This document shows, piece by piece, positions 7,214 to 15,405 of a stretch of DNA of 31,279 nucleotides. The stretch covers positions 1-31,279 of the forward strand of contig CAYFLU010000015.1 in assembly GCA_964343975.1 (NCBI GenBank), written 5' to 3'. Position numbers and translations under genes: made by a program. The stretch's first letter is position 1; every line of letters begins with the position of its first letter. Below the pieces are notes generated by a model, which was not told the DNA's origin, did not search any database, and saw only the letters and a list, made by a program, of their open reading frames with translations. The DNA is from SCUN01 sp964343975 (GTDB taxonomy: Bacteria; Acidobacteriota; Vicinamibacteria; Vicinamibacterales; SCN-69-37).

Positions 7214-8227
7214 TGCCTCGCGTCCTCGTCACCGGCGCCACCGGCTTCATCGCCACGCGCATCGTCGAGCAACTGCTCGCGCAGGGCCACGACGTCGTCG
7301 GCACGGTGCGATCGCTCACAAACGTCGCTGCCGTGCGTCCCCTGCTGGAGCTTCCCGGCGCAGACACTCGGCTGATGCTCATCGAAGCCGACCTGCTCAT
7401 ACCGGGCGCGTTTGACGCCGCCGTCGTCGGCTGCGACGTCGTCATGCACACCGCGAGCCCGTACGTGCTCGCGGTCAAGGATCCCCAAAGAGATCTCGTC
7501 GATCCGGCCGTGAACGGCACGCTGAACGTGCTGCGCTCGTGCCTGACCCAGCCGTCGATTCAGCGCGTGATCGTCACGTCATCCATGGCGGCCATCACGG
7601 ATGAACCCTCGAGCGACCACGTGCTCACCGAAGCAGACTGGAACACCAAGTCGTCGCTCACGCGGAATCCGTACTACTTCTCGAAGACCCTTGCCGAACG
7701 CGCCGCCTGGGATTTCATGGAGCGCGAACAGCCGCGCTTCTCGCTCGTGGTCATCAACCTCTATGGTGGTGGGACCATCGCTCGCGCCGAGCCTGAACGT
7801 GTCGAATCAGATTTTCAGAGACATCGTGAAGGGCGCCTACCCCGGCATCATGCAACTGGCCTGGGGTTTCACAGACGTGCGCGACGTCGCCGACGCGCAC
7901 ATCCGCGCGATGACGACCGCTTCCGCGCACGGCCGCTACCTGTGCGCGGGCGACGTCATGACGATGGCCGCGCTGGTGGACTTACTGAAGCAGATCAAAG
8001 GCGGCGAGCCCTGGAAACTCCCGACACTGCGGCTGCCAAATGCGGTGGTGACACTGGCATCGTTCGCTCAACCGTCAGGCGTCGGCACCTACTTGCGCAC
8101 CCACGTCGGCCGCGTGCCGCGGTACAGCACCGCGAAGATCACGAACGACCTCGGCCTCAACTTCCGCTCAGCCGCAGAGACAGTGACGGAGACGATGGCC
8201 GATCTCAAACGCTGGCACCACATCTAG
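7213..8227 (+). pseudogene. Frameshifted NAD(P)-dependent epimerase/DFR-type reductase
   Basis: The N-terminal half (from ATG 7213, reading frame of 7213) shows the extended-SDR Rossmann motif TGATGFIA, then 'HTASPYV', 'VTSSMAA' and the catalytic YYFSK, as in dihydroflavonol/cinnamoyl-type reductases. It runs to 'LVVIN' at 7758. The family then expects N-P-x-M-V-x-G-P. This appears only one frame over, as MVVGPSLAPSLN from 7763, and continues through 'FTDVRDVADAHIRAM', 'GRYLCAGD' and '...MADLKRWHHI' to the stop at 8227. The gene therefore carries a net +1 shift (one extra or two missing bases) between 7759 and 7762. Read uninterrupted, the original frame degenerates into R-rich nonsense to 8364. 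Gene decay or a sequence error are equally possible. An intact product would be ~338 residues and coupled to the fucosidase. Confidence 0.88.
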
Positions 8228-8233
8228 AGCACG

Positions 8234-8333
8234 ATCGCACTTTCGCACTATCGCACTTTCACATCGCACTTTCGCACTTTCTCTCTCGCACTTTGCACTG
8301 CGGAACGTTGGCACTCTCGCACCTTCGCACTTT
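8234..8333. repeat. Degenerate 8-bp direct repeat array (CGCACTTT)
   Basis: Eight copies of CGCACTTT or single-base variants occur at 8236, 8244 (CGCACTAT), 8252, 8265, 8273, 8287, 8318 (CGCACCTT) and 8326. Neighbours are exactly abutted in the runs 8236-8259, 8265-8280 and 8318-8333. The array fills the whole gap between the stop of the frameshifted epimerase (8227) and the opposing stop at 8333-8335. No simple hairpin is formed, so it is not an ordinary terminator. Function unknown. Confidence 0.8.
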
Positions 8334-9298
8334 CATTCCGCAATGTACTTCCACACTTTATTGACCTTCCTCCAGATCGTGAAGAACGGCGTCGGCGCTC
8401 CGCCCCCCGTGTTCTGCCGAATGAACCCGATCGACACTCCGAGATCACCACTCGACGCGACGATCGGCGTCTCGCAACTCCACGACAGCGTGCTGCCGCC
8501 GGTCGCGGGCTGATTCGCGCCCACGAGCTTCGCGATCGCACGCGGACCGACGACATACTTCGCGTTCGCGCCGCCACCGAAGTTCACGGCATCGGGCAAA
8601 CCCAGTTTCTCGAACGCCGCCGCGAGCCCCACCTGCTGTGCGAGGTCGGAGAAGCCCTTCTCGGCCGCCACGAGGCTTTGCTTGACCGCGGGCGTGATGG
8701 CTTTCGGCGCCACGAGCTGCTGCGGCAGAGACGGCGGCATCATCGCCGTCGATACTTTGCCGTCAGGGCGGCGCGCACGCTTGTAGGCGACGGCGCGCCA
8801 GCCAGCTGCGCTCTTGACCCAGTAGGTCATGTACTTCATCAACACGGGGCTGCCGTCGGCCTTCTTCAATGTCATGTAGCCGAACGTGAAGCCGTGCTGG
8901 CCGTCACCGGAGAGACCGCCGCGGATTGGCGCCCAGCTCACGGCGCCGGTCGTGTTGTCGGGATTGGCCGAGAGCGCATCGATCACGGCGGCCTTGCCCT
9001 TCGCGAACGCGCCGTCTGGCGTGGGCATGATCACGTCGTCAGCGAACATGGCCGACAGACCGGGCACGACGGTGGTTTGTGCGCTGGCGGCCGAGAACGC
9101 GCGATCCGCGTCGAGCAGTTCGTCGACCAATTGCTTGGGCGTCCGCTTGTCGGTCGCCGGAGCGGGAGCGGCGGTCTTCGGCGGCGCGGCTTTCGCCGGC
9201 GTGCGTCCTCGCGTTTGCGCGGCCGGCGCCGCCACCAGCAGGGTGGCGACAGCGGCCGTCGCGATGATCACAGACAACGCGCGTGTCAGGGTCGGCAC
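8333..9298 (-). CDS. Secreted protein with two DUF4440/SnoaL-like (NTF2-fold) domains
   Basis: This encodes 321 residues from GTG 9298, which is preceded by TAGAGT-N6, a strong argument for this start. A signal peptide (about 1-28, ending APAAQ) is followed by an A/P/K-rich linker (29-52). Residues ~55-170 look like a DUF4440/NTF2-like domain: a helix with 'DADRAFSAASA', 'FADDVIMPTPDG', then strands ending 'WRAVAYKRA'. Residues ~193-321 repeat the same plan with 'EKGFSDLAQQVGLAAAFEKL', '...VNFGGGANAKYVVGPRAI' and a closing 'FFTIWRKVNKVWKYIAE'. This fold often serves as a small-ligand pocket or binding platform; catalytic residues cannot be assigned. The gene follows the hybrid kinase on the same strand after a 62-base gap but has its own promoter candidate. 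Confidence 0.75.
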   Translation of the reverse strand: MPTLTRALSVIIATAAVATLLVAAPAAQTRGRTPAKAAPPKTAAPAPATDKRTPKQLVDELLDADRAFSAASAQTTVVPGLSAMFADDVIMPTPDGAFAKGKAAVIDALSANPDNTTGAVSWAPIRGGLSGDGQHGFTFGYMTLKKADGSPVLMKYMTYWVKSAAGWRAVAYKRARRPDGKVSTAMMPPSLPQQLVAPKAITPAVKQSLVAAEKGFSDLAQQVGLAAAFEKLGLPDAVNFGGGANAKYVVGPRAIAKLVGANQPATGGSTLSWSCETPIVASSGDLGVSIGFIRQNTGGGAPTPFFTIWRKVNKVWKYIAE

Positions 9299-9304
9299 CG
9301 CGAC

Positions 9305-9310
9305 ACTCTA
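9305..9310 (-). promoter_or_regulatory. TANNNT box 6 nt before the DUF4440-like GTG start
   Basis: Minus-strand TAGAGT is followed by GTCGCG and then GTG 9298, with no Shine-Dalgarno. This is the same 6-base spacing as at the SDR and beta-propeller genes. Confidence 0.45.
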
Positions 9311-9360
9311 TCTCAGGCGTGGCGCAGGTGGGAGCGTGCGCGGAGGGGACACGTGCCGCG

Positions 9361-11760
9361 TCAGATGCGACGGGCCATGCGCGCGAGGTGGGCCGACAGG
9401 TCGGCGATCGTGAACGGCTTGGCGAGGAGGCCGCGCGCACCAAGTGTGATCAATCGCTGCGCCTCCTCGTTCTCGCCATAACCCGAGCACACGAGCACAG
9501 GCACGTGCGGGTCGATCGCGCGCATGTCGGCGAAGGCCTGCGCGCCGGTCTTGCGCGGCATCCGGAGGTCGAGAATCACGCCGACGAGCGTCGCGTGATG
9601 TTCCTTGAACACGCGCACCGCATCGTCGCCGTCGATCGCCACGAGTGGCTTGTAGCCGAGACCGGTGATGGCCGACACGAGCAGGTCGCGCACCATGTCT
9701 TCGTCTTCGGCGACCAGGATCACACCCGTGCCGCTCGCCAGCGTCGGCGCAGCACTCGGACGTTCGGGGTTCAGGTGCCCCTTCGGCAGATACACCGTGA
9801 AGGACGCGCCCTGGCCGGGCGACGACTCGACGCTGATGTTGCCGCCGTGCGACTGGATGATGCCGTACACCGTGGACAACCCGAGACCGGTGCCGCGCAC
9901 CTGGCCCCCGACTTTCGTCGTGAAGAACGGCTCGAAGATGCGCGCCTGCACTTCCTCGGTCATGCCGATGCCCGAGTCGCGCACCTGCAACATCACGTAG
10001 TCGCCGGGCGGCAGCGCCGCGCGACGCGCCACGGCGGAGCCGAGCGCGATGTCGGCCGTCGAGACGTGCAGCGTGCCACCGGCCGGCATCGCTTCATTCG
10101 CGTTGATGCAAAGGTTGACGATGACCTGACTCATCTGCGATGGATCGCCGTCGACGGTCCACGCCGCGCGAATGTCGGCGACGATCTGCAGGTCCGCCCG
10201 GAACGACGGGCGCAGGATCGCGAGCGAGTCCTTCACGATCGACGACAGGTCCACGGCCTGCACGATGTTCTTGCCGCGGCGACCGAACGCCAGGAGCTTG
10301 CCGGTCAGTTCCTTCGAGCGTGTGGCGGCGTGCAGGATCGCCAGCAGGGAGTGACGCCGGTCTTCGTCACGCTCGTCGTCGAGGAGCAACTCGGTGTTGC
10401 CCATGATCGCGGTGAGCATGTTGTTGTAGTCGTGCGCCACACCGCCGGCCAGGCTGCCGAGGCTCTCCATCTTTTGCGACTGGAGCAGCTGCTGTTCCAT
10501 CGCCGCGCGCTCTTCGGCGGCCCGCTTGAGCTCCGTGATGTCGCGGCTGAACACCGACACGCCGAAGACGTCGCCTTCGTGCGTCACGGGACTCAGCGAC
10601 ACCAGCGTGACGCGGCGGCCGCTGTCGTAGGTGTACTCGGTCGAGAACGGCCCCTCGGTCAGCGCACGTTGATAGAACGCGCGCCACATCGCGCCGACCT
10701 CGGGCGAGGCGAGTTCATCGAGCGTCTGACCCAGCTCGGGCGTCCGTCCCCACTCGCGACGGAAGCGCTCGACGAATGCGGCATTGAACGCCGTGAAGGC
10801 GAACCGTTGCGGATCCACCTGCCACACGCCGTCGCTCGTGCTGTCGATCAGCGCGGCGAGCAGCGCGCGCGATTCCGCGTCGCGCCTTTGCGCATCGATC
10901 CGCGTCGTGACGTCGCGGGTGGTCAGCAGGAGGAGGCGGCGGCCGGACATCTCCACCCAGTTCGCCGACGTCGAGCCCCAGAACTCGCGCCCGTCCTTGC
11001 GCCGGAATCGCGCGAGAAAGTTCTGCGTGTGACCGTCGCGCGAGAGTTCTTCGTAGAAGCGCGTGCGTTCGTCGGCGTTCACCCACAGACGCAGTTGATC
11101 GGCGCTCCGCCCGACCGCCTCAGGTTTCGTCCAGCCGCTCAGCCGTTCGAAGCCGTGATTCACGTCGATGTAGGCGGGAATCGACGTGTCGACGAGATAC
11201 ACGGCATCAGGATTCATCTGGAACAGCCGGGCGAATTCCTCCCGCGCCTCATCGAGCGCGAGGAGGGTCGACTCACGGCTCGAGGCTTCGTGATCGTAGC
11301 TGTCGGTGACGACCCACAGCATGATCGTCATCAACAGCGCGCTCGTGGCAAAACCGGCGGCGTTGTCGATGCGCATCGCAGTCACGTCACCGAAGGGCGT
11401 GGCCCAGTCCGGATGCAGGTGTTCGAGCAGCATCAGAACGAGTCCGTCAGCGACGATCGCCACGGCCGCAACGGCGCGGGCACGCCCGCGAAAGAAGATC
11501 ACGGCATATGTCAGCGCCGGCAGAAAGAAGAACGGCACGCCGCCTTCAATGCCGGCATTCGGAAACCAGATCATGGTGATGACGGCCACCATGAGCCCGA
11601 GGAAGGCGGTGGGATACACGCGACCGCGCTTGGCCAGCCGATGGAGCACCCATGACACGGCGCCGAAGGCGCCGGCGAGCGCATTCACTTCCCACGGCAG
11701 GCCCTGGAGGTAGTTGGTCGGGATGATGAGGAAGAAGACCGTCAGCGCGCCGGCAGACAC
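9361..11760 (-). CDS. Membrane-bound hybrid sensor histidine kinase (PAS-PAS-HisKA-HATPase-REC)
   Basis: This encodes 799 residues. About five or six membrane helices occupy residues 3-152. A short helical linker leads to PAS domain 1 (~178-290) and PAS domain 2 (~300-415). HisKA follows with SLAGGVAHDYNN, phospho-acceptor H443. The HATPase domain shows NxxxNANEAM (549-558), DSGIGM (595-600), EPFFTT (610-615) and GTGLGL (623-628). A C-terminal receiver domain has acidic E685/D686, phospho-acceptor D731 (DLRMP), S759 and K781. All catalytic residues are present, so it should autophosphorylate and pass phosphate to its own receiver; no separate output protein is encoded nearby. The start is uncertain: GTG 11760 directly follows an in-frame stop and lacks a ribosome site, while a good N-terminal extension lies one frame over (11813-11763), implying a one-base deletion. 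Confidence 0.92.
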   Translation of the reverse strand: MSAGALTVFFLIIPTNYLQGLPWEVNALAGAFGAVSWVLHRLAKRGRVYPTAFLGLMVAVITMIWFPNAGIEGGVPFFFLPALTYAVIFFRGRARAVAAVAIVADGLVLMLLEHLHPDWATPFGDVTAMRIDNAAGFATSALLMTIMLWVVTDSYDHEASSRESTLLALDEAREEFARLFQMNPDAVYLVDTSIPAYIDVNHGFERLSGWTKPEAVGRSADQLRLWVNADERTRFYEELSRDGHTQNFLARFRRKDGREFWGSTSANWVEMSGRRLLLLTTRDVTTRIDAQRRDAESRALLAALIDSTSDGVWQVDPQRFAFTAFNAAFVERFRREWGRTPELGQTLDELASPEVGAMWRAFYQRALTEGPFSTEYTYDSGRRVTLVSLSPVTHEGDVFGVSVFSRDITELKRAAEERAAMEQQLLQSQKMESLGSLAGGVAHDYNNMLTAIMGNTELLLDDERDEDRRHSLLAILHAATRSKELTGKLLAFGRRGKNIVQAVDLSSIVKDSLAILRPSFRADLQIVADIRAAWTVDGDPSQMSQVIVNLCINANEAMPAGGTLHVSTADIALGSAVARRAALPPGDYVMLQVRDSGIGMTEEVQARIFEPFFTTKVGGQVRGTGLGLSTVYGIIQSHGGNISVESSPGQGASFTVYLPKGHLNPERPSAAPTLASGTGVILVAEDEDMVRDLLVSAITGLGYKPLVAIDGDDAVRVFKEHHATLVGVILDLRMPRKTGAQAFADMRAIDPHVPVLVCSGYGENEEAQRLITLGARGLLAKPFTIADLSAHLARMARRI

Positions 11761-11868
11761 AGCCGCTCATAGATCCGCCGCGTCGGTCCGGATGTCAGCA
11801 CGGCCGGGGCCATGACCCGGCCGTCACCCGACTCTCCCGGTACCACTGGCGCGGTTCCCACTGACGGA

Positions 11869-11874
11869 ATGCTA
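11869..11874 (-). promoter_or_regulatory. -10 box candidate upstream of the hybrid kinase
   Basis: Minus-strand TAGCAT preceded directly by GTG lies 56 bases before the ATG at 11813 that would start the repaired kinase frame. GGGAGAG follows downstream in the presumed leader. No clear -35 is seen. Confidence 0.25.
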
Positions 11875-11920
11875 CACCCCGAGCGGGGCGCGCGCAGGCT
11901 CGCCGTGCCACAGGCGATAG

Positions 11921-11942
11921 ACCGGTTGTTCGACAAACCGGT
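11921..11942. terminator. Weak hairpin downstream of the phosphodiesterase gene
   Basis: ACCGGTT (11921-11927) pairs with AACCGGT (11936-11942) as a perfect 7-bp stem. It lies 25 bases after the stop at 11967 on the minus strand. No T-run follows, so the terminator role is tentative. Apart from this and the -10 candidate, I see nothing clear in 11814-11966. Confidence 0.3.
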
Positions 11943-11966
11943 GCAGTGCGCTGCCGACGAAGGATG

Positions 11967-13007
11967 TCACGGATGCCGCGGGGCGAGCCGAGACCGAAAC
12001 GCACGTGCGGCGGACGCAAAGTCTTCGTACTGATCCGTCGCGATGAAATCGACGCCGGCCGCGATGGCCCCGCGCCACCGCGCCTCCACCGCCTCATGCG
12101 AGCCGAAGTTGTAGCTCTCGCCCCAGCCGCGGCCCTCGCCGGCGCCGTAGCCATCGAGCGTGTAGAAGCGAATCCAGAGGCCGAGCGCGTGCGCGCGATC
12201 GACGATGGCCTTCAGGCGGGCGGCGTCGGCAGCGGCCCAGTCGCCGGCACGGCGCTGGCCGCCGCGCTCCACCACCGACCAACCGAAGTTCGCCCAGCGC
12301 CGGTAGTTCGTGGCGCCGGCCGGGAGCAGCCGCTCGGGCGACGCGCCGATCGCCGCATCCCACTGCGCGTCGCGATCATCAGACGCAGTCAACGACACGG
12401 GCGGCACCGTGCCGAAAATCATGAGCGGCTCATCCGCGGGACGCGTCGTGAAGAAGTCGCGCTCCTGGCCCTCACCCGCTTCGGTAAGCACGAGCATCGG
12501 CCCGATCACGAGCGGTTGCGGACGCGCATCCACACCTCGAGGCGCGGTGGTGAGCCATCGTCGGTATTTCTGCAGCAGCGCCAGCACGGCTTGATGATGC
12601 TCAGGCTCGTTCGTCTTGAAATCGAAATGCAGCACGACGAGCGGCCACGTCTCGCGCCGGTTCGCCGCCAGCGCCGCCTCCATCCGGGGCGCAAGCGCGT
12701 CGAAGAAGTACCGCTCGAGCGTCGGCTCGTCACCGCGGAGTGGCGTGTCGTGCGCGACGACCGACACACCGCCGCCACGCCCATCAGACTTCCAGGCGAG
12801 ATCCTGCTCGATACCGATCGGCGTGACGCCCGTCGAGAGCGCGCGGGAGAGCCGATCGCGCCACTGCCCCGCCTCGGGGTAGCAGTTGTGCGCGTCGAGC
12901 ATCGGGCCCCGCAGGCCCGACGGTTGCGCGGCCAGCGACGCCACCAGCACGACCGGCGAAATCACAGCCAGCACACGCACGCGCAGGGCCGCGACGCCGC
13001 GTGTCAT
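11967..13007 (-). CDS. Secreted PI-PLC/GDPD-like phosphodiesterase family protein
   Basis: This encodes 346 residues with an N-terminal signal (about 1-27, ending SLAAQ). The front of the TIM barrel shows the PLC-like phosphodiesterase signature: DAHN (H40, N41), GIEQDLAW (E67, D69) and VAHD (H86, D87), the His-Glu-Asp-His set that binds the metal and acts on the phosphodiester. Later strands include 'PLVVLHFDFKT' (~120-132) and 'GLWIRFYTLDGY', near the usual C-terminal barrel strands. It probably cleaves a glycerophosphodiester or phosphoinositide-like headgroup outside the cytoplasm; the substrate is not determinable. Its ATG overlaps the MazG-like stop by four bases (ATGA), making it the last gene of an AHSA1-MazG-PLC operon, although the three functions have no obvious link. 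Confidence 0.8.
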   Translation of the reverse strand: MTRGVAALRVRVLAVISPVVLVASLAAQPSGLRGPMLDAHNCYPEAGQWRDRLSRALSTGVTPIGIEQDLAWKSDGRGGGVSVVAHDTPLRGDEPTLERYFFDALAPRMEAALAANRRETWPLVVLHFDFKTNEPEHHQAVLALLQKYRRWLTTAPRGVDARPQPLVIGPMLVLTEAGEGQERDFFTTRPADEPLMIFGTVPPVSLTASDDRDAQWDAAIGASPERLLPAGATNYRRWANFGWSVVERGGQRRAGDWAAADAARLKAIVDRAHALGLWIRFYTLDGYGAGEGRGWGESYNFGSHEAVEARWRGAIAAGVDFIATDQYEDFASAARAFRSRLAPRHP

Positions 13008-13363
13008 AGCTCGGTGTACTTCCGCATCGATCCTTTGGCCTTCTCCACCGGATACTTCGCGGCGTTGGCGGCCATCTTCCGGCGCACGGCAGGCATCAGA
13101 TCGATGTCGAGCGTGTCGGCGATCCGCACGAGATAGACGAGCACGTCCGACAGCTCGTCGGCCACCGCCGCGCGCTTCTCCGGCGCGAGCGCCATCGACT
13201 GCTCAGGCGTGAGCCACTGGAAGTGCTCCTGCAGTTCCGCCGCTTCCACGATCAACGCGGACGCGAGGTTCTTGGGCGTGTGAAATTGATCCCAGTCGCG
13301 TTCGGCCACGAACGCGCGCATGCGGTCACGGATTTCGATGAGGCTGTCGGTAGGCGGCGTCAC
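13004..13363 (-). CDS. MazG-like nucleotide pyrophosphohydrolase
   Basis: This encodes 119 residues from GTG 13363, just after the AHSA1 stop, with GGGAG about 10 bases upstream. Starting further upstream would add an unrelated stretch lying inside the AHSA1 gene. Motifs are those of the small all-alpha NTP pyrophosphohydrolases (MazG/RS21-C6/dCTPase type): RDWDQFHTPKNLA (22-34) for base recognition, E40xxE43 in IVEAAELQEHFQW, and DELSD (69-73), which together hold Mg2+. It would hydrolyse a (d)NTP to (d)NMP and pyrophosphate in the cytoplasm, usually a housecleaning role against non-canonical or excess nucleotides. It overlaps the phosphodiesterase start by four bases. Confidence 0.9.
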   Translation of the reverse strand: MTPPTDSLIEIRDRMRAFVAERDWDQFHTPKNLASALIVEAAELQEHFQWLTPEQSMALAPEKRAAVADELSDVLVYLVRIADTLDIDLMPAVRRKMAANAAKYPVEKAKGSMRKYTEL

Positions 13364-13368
13364 GCCGC

Positions 13369-13809
13369 TCAGTCTCCCACAAACACCTTCATGTCGTACG
13401 GAAACGGCCGGCCCTCGCTCCGTTCGAGCCAGTGCTTGAGGCTCAGCAGAAACGTCGCCCATTTCGTGCTCGCATGGCCGATGGCCTCGACGCCGTCAGC
13501 CCACCCGCCGTGTGTGAACTGCACGAACGTCTGCTCGCGCTCCGGCTGCAGACGAAACGTGACGTCGGTGCCGATCCACTCGCGCGGCCCGTCGACGCAT
13601 TTCCAATGCACGAGCAAGCCGGCCTGAAAGTCCGACACCTGCATGGCATAGCCGCCCGCATCACGCGGCAGGTGGATGATGCCGCCGAGACGCGTGCTGC
13701 CGGTGGTGTGCGCGGCCCACCACCGCGATAAGCCGTCGAGCGAACTGAGCGCGTCGTACACGCGCTCGCTCGATGCCGCAATGCCGACCCGATGATGAAT
13801 GATGGACAT
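13369..13809 (-). CDS. AHSA1/SRPBCC-family protein
   Basis: This encodes 146 residues from ATG 13809. It shows the AHSA1 (Aha1/START-like) pattern: an N-terminal strand, then 'VYDALSSLDGLSRWWA' (18-33), strands with 'GGYAMQVSDFQAGLLVHWKC', 'GTDVTFRLQPERE', 'FVQFTHGGW' and a long C-terminal helix (ATKWATFLLSLKHWLE region) that closes the hydrophobic pocket. The family binds lipophilic ligands or acts as small cyclase/chaperone-like proteins; no specific ligand can be named. It is the first gene of the three-gene minus-strand operon, with a 5-base gap to the MazG-like gene. TACACT, 16 bases before the start, is a plausible -10. A much longer in-frame extension toward 14796 is an antisense shadow of the MATE gene and was excluded. 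Confidence 0.88.
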   Translation of the reverse strand: MSIIHHRVGIAASSERVYDALSSLDGLSRWWAAHTTGSTRLGGIIHLPRDAGGYAMQVSDFQAGLLVHWKCVDGPREWIGTDVTFRLQPEREQTFVQFTHGGWADGVEAIGHASTKWATFLLSLKHWLERSEGRPFPYDMKVFVGD

Positions 13810-13825
13810 AGGGGAACCCGCGCGG

Positions 13826-13831
13826 AGTGTA
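13826..13831 (-). promoter_or_regulatory. -10 box of the AHSA1-MazG-PLC operon
   Basis: Minus-strand TACACT, the same hexamer as at the SDR gene, lies 16 bases before ATG 13809 and would give a leader of about 10 bases. No strong -35 is visible. Confidence 0.4.
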
Positions 13832-13919
13832 GCAGAGCGACACGGCGCGGATCGGCGCCCACAAGAACCGATCACATGTTCGGCGGCGCACACCAGCACG
13901 CCGTGCGCCGCCCGTGCGC

Positions 13920-13947
13920 TTGACACGCTGCACCACATCCTTAAAAG
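13920..13947 (+). promoter_or_regulatory. Sigma-70-like promoter of the MATE gene
   Basis: A perfect TTGACA (13920-13925) is followed after 16 bases by TAAAAG (13942-13947), or after 15 bases by TTAAAA. The predicted start of transcription, near 13953, lies only a few bases before the TTG start codon at 13957. Confidence 0.45.
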
Positions 13948-13956
13948 TGTGAGGCC

Positions 13957-15351
13957 TTGAAAACATTCGATCGCAGCATTGTCGAGGGTCCTCTCCAGCG
14001 GGCCGTCTGGAAGCTGGCGTGGCCGACGATGCTTCAGAACATCATCGGCGGCATGCAAGGCGTCGTCGATCACGCGATGGTCGGCCACTACGTGGGCCAT
14101 GCCGGCAACGCCGCCATCGGCGTCAGCATCCAGCTCTGGATCCTCGTCGTCGTCTTCGTGAGCTCCGTGTTCACGGGGATGGGCGTGCTCGTGGCCCGGT
14201 TCACGGGCGCGGGCAATGTCGAGGCCGTGAACCGCACCGTCTACCAGGCGTTTCTCACAGCCGTGATCATGGGTGTCGGTGTGCTCGCCCCCGTCGGCTA
14301 CTTCGCCTCGCCGGCGCTCTTGAATCTCGTGCACGCGGCGCCGGAAGTGCAGGCGGTGGCGCTGCCGTTCATGCGCATCATGTTCGTGTTCAGCATCGGC
14401 ATGCTCATCTTCTTCATGATGGGCGGCGCCATGCGCGCGGCCGGCGACGCCAAGACGCCGCTGCGGCTCGGCATCATGCTGACGGTGCTGAACATCGCCT
14501 TCAACGTCGTGTTGATCGGCGGACTCGGTCCGATCCCGGCGCTCGGCGCGACCGGCGCCGCGATCGGCACGTCGCTCGCCAGCGGCCTCACGGCCCTCGT
14601 CGCGCTCTGGTGGCTCTTCAGCGGCCGGCTGGTCGTGAAGTTCTCGCGGACGATGTCGTATGCGCCCGATTGGTCGGTGATCCGCGAGCTCTTCCGCTTC
14701 GGACTGCCGGCCGGCGTGCAGGGCATCGCAATGAACGTGGCCGGCGTGATGCTCGTGCGCTTCATCGGCTCGCTGCCGACGAGCGCGGAGGCGCAAGCCG
14801 CGTACGCGGTCGGTTACACCGAGCTCTTCTCGTTGATCACGTGGACGTCGAACGGTCTTATGGGCGCCGCAGCGGCCGTGGCGGGACAGAACCTCGGCGC
14901 GAAGCAGCCGGACCGCGCCGCACGCGCCGGTGATGCCGCGGCAAAGATCGGGCTGGTCGTGGCGGCCGTCATCGGCGGCGCCTTCGTCCTCATCCCGGGT
15001 CCGCTGCTGAATGTGTTCAACCTGAATGACGGCGTTGCGGGCACCATCGCCCGTCAGCTCTTGATGTTCCTCGCCGTGTCGGGCTTCTTCGTCACCGTGG
15101 CGCTGTCCTTCACGGGCGCGCTTCAGGGCACCGGCGACACGAAGAGCCCGCTGTTCATCTCAATGATTTCGCAGCTGGTCGTGCCGATCGCGATCTGCTT
15201 TGCGTTTCAGGCCGCGTCTGGCGCCGCAGGGCTGCAGTCGTGGCACATCTGGCTCGCGATCGTGTGCGGGCATGCGACGCGCGCCACGCTGAGCGTGGTG
15301 CGGTTCCGTCAGGGAGCGTGGAAAGCGATCGCGGTCAACGCGCCGGCCTGA
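13957..15351 (+). CDS. MATE-family efflux transporter
   Basis: This encodes 464 residues with about twelve membrane helices in two homologous halves. The first half carries 'GVVDHAMVGHYVG' (36-48), matching the conserved first-helix segment of MATE/NorM-like exporters. The second half has 'AVGYTELFSLITWTSNGLMGAAAAVAGQNLGA', the corresponding signature, and a late 'FTGALQGTGDTKSPL' helix. Such proteins export cationic or amphiphilic drugs, lipids or metabolites in exchange for H+ or Na+. The start is a TTG at 13957. An in-frame stop at 13942-13944 excludes anything longer, and the first internal ATG would delete helix 1. GAGG is present but only two bases away, so initiation may be leaderless-like. 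It diverges from the AHSA1 operon across a 147-base intergenic region. Confidence 0.93.
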   Translation: MKTFDRSIVEGPLQRAVWKLAWPTMLQNIIGGMQGVVDHAMVGHYVGHAGNAAIGVSIQLWILVVVFVSSVFTGMGVLVARFTGAGNVEAVNRTVYQAFLTAVIMGVGVLAPVGYFASPALLNLVHAAPEVQAVALPFMRIMFVFSIGMLIFFMMGGAMRAAGDAKTPLRLGIMLTVLNIAFNVVLIGGLGPIPALGATGAAIGTSLASGLTALVALWWLFSGRLVVKFSRTMSYAPDWSVIRELFRFGLPAGVQGIAMNVAGVMLVRFIGSLPTSAEAQAAYAVGYTELFSLITWTSNGLMGAAAAVAGQNLGAKQPDRAARAGDAAAKIGLVVAAVIGGAFVLIPGPLLNVFNLNDGVAGTIARQLLMFLAVSGFFVTVALSFTGALQGTGDTKSPLFISMISQLVVPIAICFAFQAASGAAGLQSWHIWLAIVCGHATRATLSVVRFRQGAWKAIAVNAPA

Positions 15352-15405
15352 CCGGCGGTTCCCGGCGGCCAAAGCGCCGCGCCTCTTCCACCACTGAACC
15401 CAACC

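Noticed and set aside
7741..7800. Programmed ribosomal frameshift in the epimerase gene
   Set aside because: No slippery heptamer or downstream structure is evident, and this enzyme family is not known to use one. Decay or sequence error is simpler.
8228..8332. CRISPR array
   Set aside because: The unit is only 8 bases, copies are directly abutted or irregularly spaced, and there are no spacers of uniform length or cas genes.
9283..11655. 790-codon open frame on the plus strand opposite the hybrid kinase
   Set aside because: It is the antisense shadow of a well-conserved kinase. The product is R/H/E-rich without any motif, as expected from high-GC codon usage.
13810..14796. 475-codon continuation of the AHSA1 gene frame upstream of its ATG
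   Set aside because: Everything beyond the ATG at 13809 is intergenic or antisense to the MATE gene. The AHSA1 domain is complete from that ATG.
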